This document shows positions 45,501 through 54,352 of a stretch of DNA of 64,000 bases, piece by piece. The notes beneath the pieces were generated by a model, which had not been told where the DNA came from, ran no database searches, and worked only from the letters and a program-made list of their open reading frames with translations. The stretch comes from Thermanaeromonas toyohensis ToBE (GTDB taxonomy: Bacteria > Bacillota > DSM-521 > Neomoorellales > Neomoorellaceae). Position 1 is the stretch's first letter, and every line of letters begins with the position of its first letter. The stretch covers positions 3,057,587-3,121,586 of the forward strand of contig NZ_LT838272.1 in NCBI RefSeq assembly GCF_900176005.1, given 5' to 3'. A program made the translations under genes and the position numbers.

Positions 45501-46322
45501 TTAAATGCCGTTCCTTTTGTAGCCGCTCTTTGCTTCCTTGTCCGCGTACATCCTGGCGTCGGCCACCGCAAGCAGTGTATCTACGTCCTTCCCGTCTGCT
45601 GGAAACCGCGCTAGCCCCACCGATAGGCTCAAAGGTATCTCTGCGCCAGAAAAGCATATCGCTTTTAGATGCTTTTCCAGCCGGGCCCGGAGAGTTTCCA
45701 GGCGCGGCCCTTTATCGGGGAAGAGGATAACGAATTCATCGCCCCCGTAACGGGCTACCACGTCCCCCTCCCGGACGCTTTTCTGGATGGCCCGCGCTGC
45801 CTGCTTGAGCGCTTCGTCCCCACACTGGTGTCCCCAGGTGTCGTTGATTTCCTTCATGTTGTCCAGGTCTAGAATGGCCAGTGCCGGGCTGCGCCTTCCT
45901 GCTGAAGCTTCCTTAAGTACGCAATCTGCTGCAGCAAAAAAAGCCCGCCGGTTGTAAAGGCCGGTAAGAGGGTCGCTTTCGGCTTCACGCTGGTACTGAC
46001 ATGAAGTCCGGGCCAGCTCCACAACCATCAGAACCAGCGAGTAAAGGACCAAAGCGGTACCGGCATTGGCAAGGATGATTTCGCCTGCGATTCTTTTAAC
46101 CAGAGGGGAGAGGTAGAAAAACTCTCCTAAAAGGTCCAAGAAAATCCCGGCTAGTAATAAGGGCAGGCCGATAAAAAGCAAAACCCCGGCCGTTCTAACC
46201 TTAAGTTTAGAAGTACGGGTAAACCATTGCAGCCAGGTAAGTGCTAGGAGATAAATAAGGCCTTTGCTTCCCTTGCATATCACCCGCAGCCAGTCGATAG
46301 AGTAAACTCTTTCCAGGCTCAT
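45501..46322 (-). CDS. Membrane-anchored GGDEF diguanylate cyclase
   Basis: A 273-residue protein with three hydrophobic helices (about 20-35, 45-72 and 80-100) and a C-terminal GGDEF domain (~115-270). The active site RYGGDEFVILF is intact and an RxxD inhibitory site (REGD) lies five residues before it, so a feedback-controlled diguanylate cyclase is expected. It is the second gene of the signalling block, between the response regulator and the HD-GYP phosphodiesterase, pairing synthesis with breakdown of c-di-GMP. Confidence 0.92.
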   Translation of the reverse strand: MSLERVYSIDWLRVICKGSKGLIYLLALTWLQWFTRTSKLKVRTAGVLLFIGLPLLLAGIFLDLLGEFFYLSPLVKRIAGEIILANAGTALVLYSLVLMVVELARTSCQYQREAESDPLTGLYNRRAFFAAADCVLKEASAGRRSPALAILDLDNMKEINDTWGHQCGDEALKQAARAIQKSVREGDVVARYGGDEFVILFPDKGPRLETLRARLEKHLKAICFSGAEIPLSLSVGLARFPADGKDVDTLLAVADARMYADKEAKSGYKRNGI

Positions 46323-46398
46323 CCCCTTTTCTCCCGGCAGAAAATTTAGCCGCTATTACTTTACTCTCTATTGGTGATAAGCACTTTTTTCTTAAGTG

Positions 46399-47211
46399 CT
46401 AAGTGTCAGGAGGTTGCTGCTGAACAGACGCTCCAGGGTTTTTCTTCTCCCAGCTCTCTTTTAAAGAAGCTTCGGCGTAGGCGAAAAGCTCCTCCCCGTC
46501 CTTCCCATTGTCAGGGTATACCGCAATCCCGTAACTCCACGTCCCCGGCAAAAGCCCCGCCAGTTTTGTTATTACTACCTGTGCTCCTTCTTTCCCCGTA
46601 AGGGGAAGGACCAGCGCCAGCGTACTCTTACTCAGCTCTATGACGGTATCTATTTCGCGCAGGCGCCGCCGCGCCTGCCTGGCACATTCGCCTATCTTCC
46701 CCTTGCCCAACCCTTCAGACCTGGCCAGGACCAGGGCTAGCTTCAGCCCGCCCCTGCTCGCCCGGTTAATCTCGTTTCTAAGCACTTTATGGAGCAGCTC
46801 TATGGGAGTAAACTCTCCCCTGGCGCCTGGGCCTATCAGTTTCTCTACGCGGCGCACCAGCTCCTCTATCGAATAGGGCTTGCAGAGATACTCCACCGCC
46901 CCCAGCTCTATAGCCCGCTTGACCACTGATACGTTGCTCTCGACTGTCACCACCATGACTGGTACGTACTGATACTCCGGCAGGCTTTTAAGGTTCTCTA
47001 GCACCGCCAGACCGTCCATTCCCGGGAGGTGGATGTCGAGGATTACCAGGTCGTATGGTTCTTCCTTTTCCCTGGCCTTAACCAGCGCCTCCTGACCGCT
47101 TATAGCTTCGTCCACCAGGTAACCCTTTTCCTCTAGTGCCCTCCTGGAGGAAAATCTGGTGAGGGTTGAGTCCTCTACCAGTAAGATGCTTTTTTCCGGT
47201 AAAGCTAGCAA
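46399..47211 (-). CDS. Response regulator with REC domain and degenerate GGDEF-like output
   Basis: A 270-residue protein. REC domain at 1-~125: acidic LVEDS, phosphoacceptor Asp in VILDIHLPGMDG (~57), Lys in LCKPYS. The output domain (~135-255) has the GGDEF fold pattern, ending with GIAVYPDNGKDGEELFAYAE, but the signature is replaced by KSTLALVLP, so it should lack cyclase activity. It may act by binding c-di-GMP or a partner protein. Start TTG at 47211. No histidine kinase is adjacent. Confidence 0.82.
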   Translation of the reverse strand: MLALPEKSILLVEDSTLTRFSSRRALEEKGYLVDEAISGQEALVKAREKEEPYDLVILDIHLPGMDGLAVLENLKSLPEYQYVPVMVVTVESNVSVVKRAIELGAVEYLCKPYSIEELVRRVEKLIGPGARGEFTPIELLHKVLRNEINRASRGGLKLALVLARSEGLGKGKIGECARQARRRLREIDTVIELSKSTLALVLPLTGKEGAQVVITKLAGLLPGTWSYGIAVYPDNGKDGEELFAYAEASLKESWEKKNPGASVQQQPPDT

Positions 47212-47263
47212 GGAGGTTAGCCCCCTTTGGGACTGGTTTCTCGGTTTCCAAATCCAATCCCGA

Positions 47264-47480
47264 ATTTATCAAGGGTTTATATTCAACCCGTCTTCAGCGT
47301 CTCGAAACTTTCATATTGCTATGTTTCCGATCCCACTAATCACGTTATCTAGATTCGACATCAACTGCCAATTTCCTCCAAGGGCATCCCGTCTTCGACC
47401 ATTTTTATCGCTACTCAATCACAGCCTCCGGGCTCTGAGTTTCTGTAACAACAAAAATTCTCTTATACCCCTTGATAAAT
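47264..47480. repeat. 12-bp perfect inverted repeats enclosing a 193-bp spacer
   Basis: ATTTATCAAGGG at 47264-47275 is repeated inverted as CCCTTGATAAAT at 47469-47480. The enclosed 193 bp and the whole 354-bp divergent spacer (47212-47565) show no gene. No target duplication is seen. It may be a small MITE-like insertion or a paired regulatory site of the divergent genes. The right copy contains the -35 box of the GntR gene. Confidence 0.4.
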
Positions 47481-47500
47481 GTCAAAAGTAATTTTATACT
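47472..47500 (+). promoter_or_regulatory. Promoter of the GntR-TauE operon
   Basis: TTGATA at 47472-47477 and TATACT at 47495-47500, separated by exactly 17 bp, 66 bp before the GTG start. A strong sigma-A type match. Confidence 0.75.
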
Positions 47501-47507
47501 TGAAAAT

Positions 47508-47519
47508 TGGTATTAACCA
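47508..47519 (+). promoter_or_regulatory. GntR/HutC-type operator at the transcription start
   Basis: TGGTATTAACCA has the TGGT-N4-ACCA form of HutC-subfamily sites (compare TGGTCTAGACCA of DasR/NagR). It lies 7 bp after the -10 box, where binding would block initiation. The regulator encoded next is of the same subfamily, so autoregulation is likely. Confidence 0.6.
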
Positions 47520-47565
47520 GCATACCTCTGGCCTACTTAAGGGAAATTAACAGGAGGCCTTTGAT

Positions 47566-48336
47566 GTGCTCTATCCTGGGAGCAGCAAACCCTTGCATGA
47601 ACAGCTTAAAGACATTCTCAAGCAAAAAATAATTGAGGGAGAATTTAAACCTGGAGAAGCGTTACCAGGGGAAAGGCAACTTATGCATACGTACGGTGTG
47701 AGTCGGGTTACTGTAAGGCAAGCTATCGGCGAGCTGGTGAGTGAAGGCTTGCTCTACCGTCAGCATGGTCGAGGAACCTTTGTAGCCCCTCGCCGTATTG
47801 AACGTCCCTTAGCATATCTATTAGGGGTAGCCGAGGAATTAATCTTGGAAGGTCTAAAAGTTGGGATTAAGGTCTTAGAAGCCGGTCGGCAAGACCCACT
47901 CCCTGAGATCCGCCAGCAACTTAGGCTAAAAGAGGGAGAACAAGTTTTCCACGTGCTCCGGTTAATTATGACAGGCCCGGAGCCCCTCCTCCTAGATTTT
48001 AGCTTCTTCCCCTCTGTTATAGGCCAAATCCTTAAAGATATAGATCTATCTAAAGACCTTATTTACACCCACCTTGAACTCTACGGATATAAGATCAGTC
48101 ACGGTGTTCAATGGATAAGTGCTGGCCGCGCCTCCCAGGAGGAAGCACAATATCTCCAGTGTAAAAAGGGTAGCCCTGTACTGGTGGTCAGGCGTATAAC
48201 CTATGTCGAGGGTGAGCTACCTATTAGCGTCTCCCGTACCGTCTACCGGGCAGACCGCTACGAATACCGGGTTAACCTGTATAGGTACCCTTTAAAACCC
48301 AAAGAACTGCTTAAGTCAAACCCTACAAGTCCTTAA
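47566..48336 (+). CDS. GntR-family (HutC/UTRA) transcriptional regulator
   Basis: A 256-residue regulator with an N-terminal winged helix (PLHEQLKDILKQKIIEGEF; RVTVRQAIGELVSEGLLYRQ, to ~75) and a C-terminal UTRA ligand domain (~90-240). GTG start with AGGAGG 8 bp upstream. It is the first gene of a three-gene unit with the TauE-type exporter and a DUF1634 protein and probably controls them through the operator at 47508. Effector unknown; a sulfonate or other organic anion is possible given TauE. Confidence 0.92.
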   Translation: MLYPGSSKPLHEQLKDILKQKIIEGEFKPGEALPGERQLMHTYGVSRVTVRQAIGELVSEGLLYRQHGRGTFVAPRRIERPLAYLLGVAEELILEGLKVGIKVLEAGRQDPLPEIRQQLRLKEGEQVFHVLRLIMTGPEPLLLDFSFFPSVIGQILKDIDLSKDLIYTHLELYGYKISHGVQWISAGRASQEEAQYLQCKKGSPVLVVRRITYVEGELPISVSRTVYRADRYEYRVNLYRYPLKPKELLKSNPTSP

Positions 48337-48356
48337 AATACGGAGGTAATAGTAAA

Positions 48357-49196
48357 TTGATTAGTCTTACTTTTATAGGGATTATTTTGGGAGTTTCCAT
48401 TATAGCAGGTATCATCGGCGCCCTTTTAGGATTAGGTGGAGGGATTATTATTATCCCTGCTCTTACCCTGCTGTTAGGTGTAGATATCCGCTATGCCATA
48501 GGAGCTAGCGTAATCTCTGTGATCGCCACTTCCAGCGGCGCTGCTGCCACCTATATCCGCGACCGCATTACTAATGTACGTATAGGCATGTTTTTAGAAA
48601 TTGCTACCACCACTGGAGCTATCTTAGGTGCCTATTTGGCTGGTCTTATCCACGCCCGCTACCTCTACCTTATTTTTGCCCTGGTACTCGGGTATTCCAC
48701 TCTAGCTCTCTTTCGGAGGCGTAATGTGGAACTAGCTTCTGATGCCGTACCCCATCCCCTCGCCAAGAAGTTTAAATTGTTCGGTACTTACTATGATCCT
48801 GCTCTACAGCAAGAAGTAAATTATACTTCTTCTTCTGTTCCTTCAGGTTTCTTGGTTATGTTGGGTGCAGGGATCATCTCTGGATTACTAGGTATAGGAA
48901 GCGGGGTATTTAAGGTTTTGGCCATGGATATGTTTATGAAGTTGCCCATGAAGGTATCCACAGCTACAAGCAATTTCATGATCGGTGTTACCGCAGCAGC
49001 CAGTGCCGGTGTTTACTTTTCCCGCGGGTACATCAACCCGGCCATCGCTGGCCCCGTAGCCTTAGGTGTAGTTCTAGGTACTACAGTAGGGACTCACCTC
49101 ATGCTACGTCTCCGCAACGCTACCTTACGTAAGATATTTTTACCCGTACTTTTATATATTTCTTTAGAGATGCTGCTAAAAGGCATAGGAAGATAA
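48357..49196 (+). CDS. TauE/SafE-family (DUF81) membrane transporter
   Basis: A 279-residue integral membrane protein with about eight helices and the duplicated glycine-rich TauE/SafE motif (GALLGLGGGIIIIPALTLLLG near 25; GLLGIGSGVFKVLAMD near 180). The family exports sulfite, sulfoacetate or related anions, or imports organic acids. Start is TTG with GGAGG about 10 bp upstream, 20 bp after the regulator gene. Confidence 0.9.
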   Translation: MISLTFIGIILGVSIIAGIIGALLGLGGGIIIIPALTLLLGVDIRYAIGASVISVIATSSGAAATYIRDRITNVRIGMFLEIATTTGAILGAYLAGLIHARYLYLIFALVLGYSTLALFRRRNVELASDAVPHPLAKKFKLFGTYYDPALQQEVNYTSSSVPSGFLVMLGAGIISGLLGIGSGVFKVLAMDMFMKLPMKVSTATSNFMIGVTAAASAGVYFSRGYINPAIAGPVALGVVLGTTVGTHLMLRLRNATLRKIFLPVLLYISLEMLLKGIGR

Positions 49197-49210
49197 GGGG
49201 GTAACGCAAA

Positions 49211-49600
49211 GTGGCTCTGTTTTCCTATCAGTCCAAGAGTCAAGAAAAAATTTCTACCCTCGAGATAGAAGATTTCATAAGCCTTTCTTTACGGATAGGC
49301 GTTATTATTAGTAGCGGAATTATAGGTTTAGGTTTACTATTACTTTTGGTATCCGGTTATACCGGTTACCCAGACGGTAACTTCCCTAAAACTCTTCATC
49401 AGGTATGGACCGGATTGCTCCACCTTAAGCCCTTGGCCATTATCGCGGCGGGTCTACTGGTGTTACTCGCTACCCCCATTTTTCGGGTGGCTGCTTCCAT
49501 GGTGACCTTTTTTATCCAAAAGGATTACCAGTACACCTTTATTGCTGGTTATGTTTTATTTATGTTGCTCCTAAGCCTCTTTTTGGGGAAGGCTGAATGA
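49211..49600 (+). CDS. DUF1634 membrane protein, TauE partner
   Basis: A 129-residue protein with three hydrophobic helices (IISSGIIGLGLLLLLVSGY; LAIIAAGLLVLLATPIF; FIAGYVLFMLLLSLFLG). DUF1634 proteins are regularly encoded beside TauE/SafE transporters and may be an accessory subunit. It starts 14 bp after the transporter gene and ends 7 bp from the convergent chemoreceptor gene, with no terminator between. Confidence 0.82.
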   Translation: MALFSYQSKSQEKISTLEIEDFISLSLRIGVIISSGIIGLGLLLLLVSGYTGYPDGNFPKTLHQVWTGLLHLKPLAIIAAGLLVLLATPIFRVAASMVTFFIQKDYQYTFIAGYVLFMLLLSLFLGKAE

Positions 49601-49607
49601 TGTAAAT

Positions 49608-51281
49608 TTAAGCCCTAGGAACCAAATCGCTAGGAACCAAATTAGCGGCTAAAACCCCTACCAACTCCCCTTGTTCATTCTTTACAGGAACTGATATGGT
49701 AATAGCCAAACGATTAGTAGCCTGGGTTATGTATGGTTCGGTAGCAAACTTTTGCCCTTGCATAGCCACCTGAAACCAGGGCCGGAACGCCCAATTAGTG
49801 ATCTTGGTGGAAGGTCGACTATAAAGGGCTGTCCCGTCAGGCAGCACAGCAAAAAGAGTCTGTATTATAGAATGGTCCTCAAAGGCTTGGTCCAAGAGTG
49901 GCTGTAAAGTAGCAAGCTCCATACTTTGGACTTCCGGTTTGCTCGCCAGCCCTTCTAAAACCTCAAAGCCCCGGCGCGCAAGTTCCTGGCAGGTGGCTTC
50001 ATCCCAGCCGCCCTTCGTATATTCCGCCGCCATATTAAAGAAATTTTGAGCCATATCAGCGAGCTCTTGCCCACTTTTCTCCACTTTCGCCATATTAGTT
50101 TGCTGTTCGCTCGCCGCGGCCGACACCTCCTCAATACTAGCTGCTGTTTGTTGAGCTACAGCAGCTACCCGTCCAGCATCTTCGTTCACTACCCGCACCC
50201 GTTCTGCCTGCTGCTCCGCCCGGAGATTGATCTCCTCCATGGCTTGCACAGCTTTAGCTATGGCTTGTCCTATGGTCTCAAAAGCTGTCTTGGCATTTCG
50301 CCCCCTTTCAATATTGCCCTTTACTAGATGCACATTTCTTTCTACCTGGGAAGCTGTCTCCCTGGCTTCGGCCTGTATCTCGCTGGCCAGGCGGGTAATA
50401 TTCTGGGCTGCTGCCGCCGACTGTTCAGCAAGTTTACGTACCTCATCGGCCACCACAGCAAAGCCGCGGCCCTGCTCACCAGCCCGGGCAGCCTCAATGG
50501 CCGCGTTGAGGGAAAGAAGATTGGTCTGTTCAGCTATAGCAGTTACTATGCGCACGAATTCATTTATTTGGGACATCTTCTCTTCTAACTGGCGCATGTG
50601 CTGGGCAGCCCGCTCGTTGGAAAAAGCCGCCTCCTCAATCTCCTTAAGGAGCTGCTCTAACAGAGATCTCCCCTCCCTCTCCTTTTCCTGCACCTCGGCT
50701 GCCATCTGCGTACCTAACCGGGAGCGGTCAGCGATCTCTTCGGCCAAGTTAGTAAGGACTCCCATATTCTCCGCCACCCGCTGGGCCGCTCCAGCTTGCT
50801 CATCGGCGCCACCAGCTATTTCCTGCATCGCTAAAGTGATTTCCCGAAAACTGCTCTGGACAGAAGTTACACCTTTTAAGAGATTATTGACAAAGTAGTT
50901 TAGCTCATCTGAGCTGCGCTGCATATGTCCAATGATACGGAAAATATTATCCAACACACCTTTAACAGGCCCCTGTAAAGCCAAACTAAAACGTAGAGTA
51001 CTAACAAAGCGCTCGGCCTGGATCGGATTTCCTTCCCCTAAAATTTGGAGAAAACGCTCTAGGCTATTTAAAGGCCTGATCCACATGCGCCATAAGATGT
51101 ATAAGGTACACAAGCTTAAGATAAATCCTAAAGAAACAGCCACTACAGCTGCAGGAAGAAATTGTTGCCAAGAAATACCAAGCCGTGCTGTAAAGTAAGC
51201 CCCACCAACCGCAGGTACTAAAGTTAAAACGAGAAGGTAAAAAAAGCCACCCACTAAAATCTTCACCTGCGTTCCCTCCAA
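49608..51281 (-). CDS. Chemoreceptor with C-terminal Cache-like sensor domain
   Basis: A 557-residue methyl-accepting chemotaxis protein. Two membrane helices (about 8-28 and 33-58) are joined by a very short loop, so there is no periplasmic sensor. HAMP-like and coiled-coil parts follow, with the tip motif [20 protein letters not shown] near 245-265. After the coiled coil, about residue 430 to the end, comes a single Cache/PDC-like domain ([53 protein letters not shown]). Cache domains are usually outside the cell and N-terminal; here it must be cytoplasmic. A sigma-D-like promoter lies upstream. The last codons contain a 13-bp tandem duplication. Confidence 0.92.
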   Translation of the reverse strand: MEGTQVKILVGGFFYLLVLTLVPAVGGAYFTARLGISWQQFLPAAVVAVSLGFILSLCTLYILWRMWIRPLNSLERFLQILGEGNPIQAERFVSTLRFSLALQGPVKGVLDNIFRIIGHMQRSSDELNYFVNNLLKGVTSVQSSFREITLAMQEIAGGADEQAGAAQRVAENMGVLTNLAEEIADRSRLGTQMAAEVQEKEREGRSLLEQLLKEIEEAAFSNERAAQHMRQLEEKMSQINEFVRIVTAIAEQTNLLSLNAAIEAARAGEQGRGFAVVADEVRKLAEQSAAAAQNITRLASEIQAEARETASQVERNVHLVKGNIERGRNAKTAFETIGQAIAKAVQAMEEINLRAEQQAERVRVVNEDAGRVAAVAQQTAASIEEVSAAASEQQTNMAKVEKSGQELADMAQNFFNMAAEYTKGGWDEATCQELARRGFEVLEGLASKPEVQSMELATLQPLLDQAFEDHSIIQTLFAVLPDGTALYSRPSTKITNWAFRPWFQVAMQGQKFATEPYITQATNRLAITISVPVKNEQGELVGVLAANLVPSDLVPRA

Positions 51282-51311
51282 CTTAGTGTTTTGTTTTCTT
51301 CTTTAATGAAT

Positions 51312-51339
51312 AATTCGGCATCCCAGATGACCACCTTTA
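51312..51339 (-). promoter_or_regulatory. Sigma-D (flagellar) promoter of the second chemoreceptor gene
   Basis: Minus strand TAAA, 16-bp spacer, GCCGAATT, against consensus TAAA-N15/16-GCCGATAA, about 30-58 bp before the start codon. Expected for chemotaxis genes. Confidence 0.6.
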
Positions 51340-51424
51340 AGTCCCTTATCTTTATTTCTGTCCTCGGATCCTTTCCCCTTTTTCTTCAGGTACCTTCCCT
51401 AAGCCCACCCTAATTTTCTGTTTT

Positions 51425-52084
51425 CTAGCGTCTACGCCTGGCCAACTCCTGGGCCAGGTCTTGGGGCTCTAACCCATGGTAAGCTAAAAGGACCAAAGTA
51501 TGGTAATAGAGATCCGCTAATTCATAAAGTATCTCCTCAGCCCGGCCACCTTTAGAAGCTAAAACCACCTCCGTAGCCTCTTCCCCTATTTTCTTTAAAA
51601 TCTTATCTTGCCCCTCTTTAAATAGACGTGCAGTATAGGAATTTTCAGGAAGATCCTTCTTTCGTGCTTTAATAACCTCGAAAACCTCGGCTAATACTCT
51701 ACCTAAATCTTCCTTAGGTTTATCTTGCTCAGGTTCATCTTGTTCCGAGTCCGTTTTAAGGCGCAAGGGATGGTGGAAACAGGAGAACTCTCCTTCGTGA
51801 CAAGCCACCCCTTCTTGTCGGACCTGCACTAAAAGGGCATCCCCATCGCAGTCGTAGAATATATTAACTATGTGCTGGTAATGGCCAGAGGTAGCCCCTT
51901 TGTGCCACAGTTCTCCACGGCTGCGGCTGAAAAACCAGGTCTGCCCGGTAGAAAGGGATAAGCTTAAGGCTTCTTTATTCATATAGGCTAGCATGAGCAC
52001 TTGGCCTGTAGTTACATCCTGGACTATGGCAGGGATTAAGCCATCCCTGTTAAATTTTAATTCTTCCGGTATACCATAATCCAT
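51425..52084 (-). CDS. hisIE: HisIE: phosphoribosyl-AMP cyclohydrolase / phosphoribosyl-ATP pyrophosphatase
   Basis: A bifunctional 219-residue enzyme for the second and third steps of histidine biosynthesis. HisI domain ~1-115 with [35 protein letters not shown] and the metal-binding [11 protein letters not shown]. HisE domain ~130-215 with [16 protein letters not shown] and [13 protein letters not shown]. An acidic linker with a short repeat ([14 protein letters not shown]) joins the two. Last gene of the his operon. Confidence 0.95.
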   Translation of the reverse strand: MDYGIPEELKFNRDGLIPAIVQDVTTGQVLMLAYMNKEALSLSLSTGQTWFFSRSRGELWHKGATSGHYQHIVNIFYDCDGDALLVQVRQEGVACHEGEFSCFHHPLRLKTDSEQDEPEQDKPKEDLGRVLAEVFEVIKARKKDLPENSYTARLFKEGQDKILKKIGEEATEVVLASKGGRAEEILYELADLYYHTLVLLAYHGLEPQDLAQELARRRR

Positions 52085-52124
52085 AAGAAACCCACCTCAT
52101 CTCCCCTAAAGCATACTTCCTAGG

Positions 52125-52886
52125 TTAAACCAGCCTAACAGGGACACCGTGGTCCGCCAGGTATTTTTTAACTTCCGCAATGGTATAAGTCCCAAAGTGG
52201 AAGATGGAAGCTGCTAGTACAGCATCGGCCTGGCCTATGGTCAGGCCCTCTAACAGATGCTTAAGACTTCCCACTCCTCCGGAGGCAATAACTGGTATAG
52301 AAACGCTGGTACTGACCGCAGCAGTTAGTTCTAGATCATAACCCTCCTGGGTCCCATCGCAATCCATGCTAGTCAATAAAATCTCCCCCGCTCCCAAGGA
52401 AGCTACCTCGCGGGCCCAGGCTACTGCGTCTTTCCCCGTAGGCCGGCGACCGCCATGAGTCACTACTTCCCACCGTCCCGGCCCACAACGCCGGGCATCA
52501 ATGGCTACCACAATACATTGGCTACCGAACCGACGGGAGGCCTCTTCTACTAGACGGGGATTTTCCACAGCCGCTGTATTGAGGGAAATCTTATCTGCCC
52601 CGGCTGAAAGCATCCGGCGGATATCTTCTAAACTCCTTAAACCCCCACCCACAGTAAAGGGTATAAAAACCTGTTCAGCCACCCGCCGAGCGACCTCCAC
52701 CATGGTCTTGCGCCCCTCTGCTGAAGCGCTGATATCTAAAAATACTAATTCATCCGCCCCCGCCCGGTCATACGCCGCCGCCAGTTCCACAGGATCGCCG
52801 GCATCCCTTAAATTTAGGAAGTTAACTCCTTTTACAACTCGGCCATTATGCACATCCAAGCAAGGGATGATACGTTTGGTCAACAC
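52125..52886 (-). CDS. hisF: Imidazole glycerol phosphate synthase, cyclase subunit
   Basis: About 253 residues from the GTG at 52886, which has AGGAGG 8 bp upstream; a 13-residue longer frame is not supported. Barrel motifs: [16 protein letters not shown] at the start, [15 protein letters not shown] and the phosphate-binding VIASGGVGS near the end. With HisH it converts PRFAR to IGP and AICAR. Catalytic Asp residues in CLDV and LTSMDCDG are present. Confidence 0.96.
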   Translation of the reverse strand: MLTKRIIPCLDVHNGRVVKGVNFLNLRDAGDPVELAAAYDRAGADELVFLDISASAEGRKTMVEVARRVAEQVFIPFTVGGGLRSLEDIRRMLSAGADKISLNTAAVENPRLVEEASRRFGSQCIVVAIDARRCGPGRWEVVTHGGRRPTGKDAVAWAREVASLGAGEILLTSMDCDGTQEGYDLELTAAVSTSVSIPVIASGGVGSLKHLLEGLTIGQADAVLAASIFHFGTYTIAEVKKYLADHGVPVRLV

Positions 52887-52946
52887 AGCTCCGGCCTCCT
52901 CTAAATTTTGGAAACTGCGGGTCACTCCTACCCCTTGTCTTCTTAG

Positions 52947-53690
52947 TTACTTTCTTGCGCTTGCAGATTCACCCGCCGCCTTTATAGCTTCCGCCAGACT
53001 AAACCGGCCCTGATACAAGGCCCGCCCTATAATAACCCCTTCTACTCCATAAGGTTTAAGCTCCCGCAAGGAAGTTATATCTTCTAAAGTAGCTACTCCT
53101 CCCGAAGCAATAACGGGTAACCCAGAGGCTAGAGCTACTTCGCGGATGGCTTCTAAGTTAGGCCCTTTTAAGGTGCCGTCCCGGCTGATGTCAGTATATA
53201 TTAACCTTTTTACTCCCAGACCAGCTAGTTCCCGCGCCACCTCTACCCCTCTGCGGCTGGAAATCTCTGTCCATCCTTTAGTAGCTACCCATCCGTCCCA
53301 GCAGTCTACACCCACTACTATAGCTTCTCCGTACCTCCTACAAGCTTCCCTTACCAATTCCGGCTGCGTCACCGCTACTGTACCGAGGATGACCCGGGTT
53401 GCCCCCGCCATAAGCAAGGCTTCGATATCATCCAAGCTTCTCACTCCACCTCCCACTTGGACAGGGATCCCCGCAGCCACTATGATCTCCTGAATTAAGG
53501 GCAAATTTTTGCGCCGTCCCTCGAAGGCGCCATCCAGATCTACCACATGTAACCAGCTTGCGCCCTCCTTTACCCATAGTCTCGCCATCTCTACCGGGTC
53601 TTCAGAATAGACCGTCTCTGCCTCGGGCTGGCCTTGATATAACCGGACACAGCGGCCATCCCGCAGGTCAATGGCTGGAAAAACTATCAC
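52947..53690 (-). CDS. hisA: ProFAR isomerase
   Basis: A 247-residue barrel enzyme that converts ProFAR to PRFAR. It has the N-terminal FPAIDLRDGRCVRLYQG with the catalytic Asp, QVGGGVRSLDDIEALL and, in the second half, YTDISRDGTLKGPN with the second Asp, followed by VIASGGVATLEDI. GTG start overlapping the hisH end by 23 bp. Confidence 0.96.
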   Translation of the reverse strand: MIVFPAIDLRDGRCVRLYQGQPEAETVYSEDPVEMARLWVKEGASWLHVVDLDGAFEGRRKNLPLIQEIIVAAGIPVQVGGGVRSLDDIEALLMAGATRVILGTVAVTQPELVREACRRYGEAIVVGVDCWDGWVATKGWTEISSRRGVEVARELAGLGVKRLIYTDISRDGTLKGPNLEAIREVALASGLPVIASGGVATLEDITSLRELKPYGVEGVIIGRALYQGRFSLAEAIKAAGESASARK

Positions 53691-54300
53691 CGTACACCAG
53701 CCTCCCGAAGTTGGCCAGGAGCTTAAGCCCTAAAGTGCTACTTTTTTCTGGATGAAATTGGACTCCGAAGAGGTTGCCCTGTTCAATGGCTGCCACTATC
53801 TGTCCGCCGTATTCTGTTTCTGCTACTATTACCTCCAGGTTGCGAGGCTCTACATGGTAGGAGTGAACAAAATAAAAAAAAGACCCTTCTGGTATCCCCT
53901 TGAACAAAATACTCGGCCGTGGATACTTCACCTGGTTCCAGCCCATATGGGGTACCTTAATCCCTGCCGGAAGGCGTCTTACCTCTCCAGGTAGAAGGCC
54001 CAACCCGGGGACCCAACCTCCTTCTTCACTGACCTCAAATAATAGCTGCAAACCCAAACAAATACCCAAAAAAGGCTTACCAGATTGGCAAACCTCCTTT
54101 ATGGCTTCTTGCAACCCAGTAGCCTTTAAAGCAGCCATAGCATCCTTAAAGGCCCCCACCCCAGGTAAGATAACCCCAGGAGCTTTTATTACTTCTTCTG
54201 TCTTATTAGTGATGATAGCTGGAAACCCTAAAGCATCCAAGGCTTTTTGTACACTTAAAAGATTACCCATCCCATAATCTATAATCGCTATAGGTTTCAC
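53668..54300 (-). CDS. hisH: Imidazole glycerol phosphate synthase, glutaminase subunit
   Basis: About 210 residues from the GTG at 54300 (IAIIDYGMGNL follows directly); the longer frame to 54363 adds 21 unlikely residues. Class I glutaminase: nucleophile Cys in GKPFLGICLGLQLLFE, catalytic His and Glu in GVQFHPEKSS. It feeds ammonia to HisF. Sits between hisB and hisA in the operon. Confidence 0.95.
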   Translation of the reverse strand: MKPIAIIDYGMGNLLSVQKALDALGFPAIITNKTEEVIKAPGVILPGVGAFKDAMAALKATGLQEAIKEVCQSGKPFLGICLGLQLLFEVSEEGGWVPGLGLLPGEVRRLPAGIKVPHMGWNQVKYPRPSILFKGIPEGSFFYFVHSYHVEPRNLEVIVAETEYGGQIVAAIEQGNLFGVQFHPEKSSTLGLKLLANFGRLVYGDSFSSH

Positions 54301-54352
54301 TGTTACCCACACCTTCCGGAGAATACAACGTTTAAGTAACCGAACGAAAAAA

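Noticed and set aside
47212-47565. c-di-GMP riboswitch in the divergent spacer beside the signalling genes
   Set aside because: No GEMM core sequence was found on either strand.
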